From an uncultured Oscillibacter sp. (GTDB taxonomy: Bacteria; Bacillota; Clostridia; Oscillospirales; Oscillospiraceae): 20,644 nt of DNA. Positions 20,112-20,644 of the stretch are shown piece by piece. The stretch is from assembly GCA_902476875.1 (NCBI GenBank), contig CABSFC010000044.1:1-20644 (forward strand). The letters run 5' to 3'. Each line of letters starts with the position of its first letter. The stretch's first letter is position 1. Below the pieces are notes generated by a model that saw nothing but the letters and a program-made list of their open reading frames with translations, was not told the DNA's origin and made no database searches. A program made the position numbers and the translations under genes.

Positions 20112-20644
20112 TCAAAGTTCTTCTAATTTATTCTTCAGCTCCATATCGCTCAGCTCGCCCCGCTCTGCCTGCTCTAAAAGTCTTTCCGCCTGCGCAACAG
20201 AGGCGTTCCACTCGCTCACGCTGATTTTCTTTCGATTCTTCCTCTGCTTCAGCCGGTTATAGGCACGGTCATATTCCACACGGGCCGGGGCGCGATTGGC
20301 TTTGCCCTGCGCCTCTTTCCGGTGAGCGCCTACCTTACGGCAGGTGCGCTCAATTTCACCAGGGGCATGTTATTGCAGTAGCAAGTGTTATACCCCGCTG
20401 TCAGCAGAAAGTACCGTCCGCAGTTGTGGCAGCGGCGGGGCGCGTTGCCTGCCATCAGTCCGCGGTAAAAGTCTGTGTAGAGAAAGTGGGAGAGGTAGGA
20501 GAACTCCATTTTCTCCGCCAGCACAGGCCGAGCGTTTTCTTCGCTGTATACCATCGGCACAAACTTGATCTCGGCGGGGATGCTCTGCGCAAAGGGCGGC
20601 GCGTCAAAGAGGACTCTTCCGGCGGTATCTACATCGGTGAAATA
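20112..20644 (-). pseudogene. DUF6076-type protein, frameshifted and cut by the window edge
   Basis: From the right edge the minus frame reads FTDVDTAGRVLFDAPPF, then a long run through MEFSYLSHFLYTDFYRG and a zinc-finger-like CHNCGRYFLLTAGYNTCYC. It leaves frame near 20364-20369 and stops at 20330. In the next frame the protein continues smoothly (APGEIERTCRKVGAHRKEAQ, then YDRAYNRLKQRKNRKK) to a TGA at 20112. One lost base restores one protein. The cysteine and basic pattern match DUF6076 proteins of Clostridial mobile or accessory regions, whose function is unknown. The 5' end lies beyond the window. Confidence 0.75.

Noticed and set aside
1..20644. CRISPR array, rRNA genes or insertion-sequence transposases
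   Set aside because: No regularly spaced repeats, rRNA-like stretches or transposase reading frames were seen on either strand.

Overview
The window looks like chromosome of a gut-type anaerobic Firmicute, most likely an Oscillospiraceae-like Clostridium relative. This rests on GC-rich coding, strong AGGAGG ribosome sites, SLH-anchored surface proteins, and accessory families common in that group (DUF4160, DUF6076, a Xis-like/Int locus at a tRNA). The genus assignment is inference.

Region 1 (1-2680) is the end of an integrative element. It holds a Rep_trans-type replication initiator and a tyrosine integrase whose reading frame also carries an excisionase-like HTH. Arm-like repeats and a terminator follow, then an attachment site made of exactly the 3' half of a tRNA-Thr(GGU). 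Region 2 (2680-3271) is decayed DNA with a DUF4160 pseudogene and another possible gene remnant.

Region 3 (3272-19527) is the main content: a LysR-centred redox cluster of 16 genes, all apparently intact. Eight genes encode nine flavodoxin-fold domains. Five of these genes (six domains) encode exported proteins: three lipoproteins and two SLH-anchored wall proteins. One SLH protein has two flavodoxin domains in tandem, and two of the exported proteins also carry a C-terminal cyclophilin-like domain. Between them lie a lipoprotein ApbE (FAD:protein FMN transferase), a NusG-II membrane protein, a Gx/HepS1-like membrane protein, a tautomerase, a RibD/DHFR-like reductase and a MATE exporter. On the other strand, downstream of LysR, are an iron-type alcohol dehydrogenase, a cytoplasmic flavodoxin, a DUF4405 cytochrome-b-like membrane protein and a carboxymuconolactone decarboxylase-cupin fusion.

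Three promoters share a nearly identical 40-bp element placed identically upstream of a promoter with -10 TACAAT. They sit before the minus operon starting at 15001, the minus operon starting at 10609, and the plus operon starting at 16294. The cluster therefore looks like one LysR regulon. My model (inference) is an extracytoplasmic flavin/flavodoxin electron-transfer or electrophile-reduction system. MATE could export flavin and ApbE could process FAD outside, while reducing power reaches surface flavodoxins through the DUF4405 protein.

Region 4 (19564-20644) again holds broken genes: a response-regulator DNA-binding domain with an in-frame TGA, a bidirectional terminator, and a frameshifted DUF6076 gene running off the right edge.
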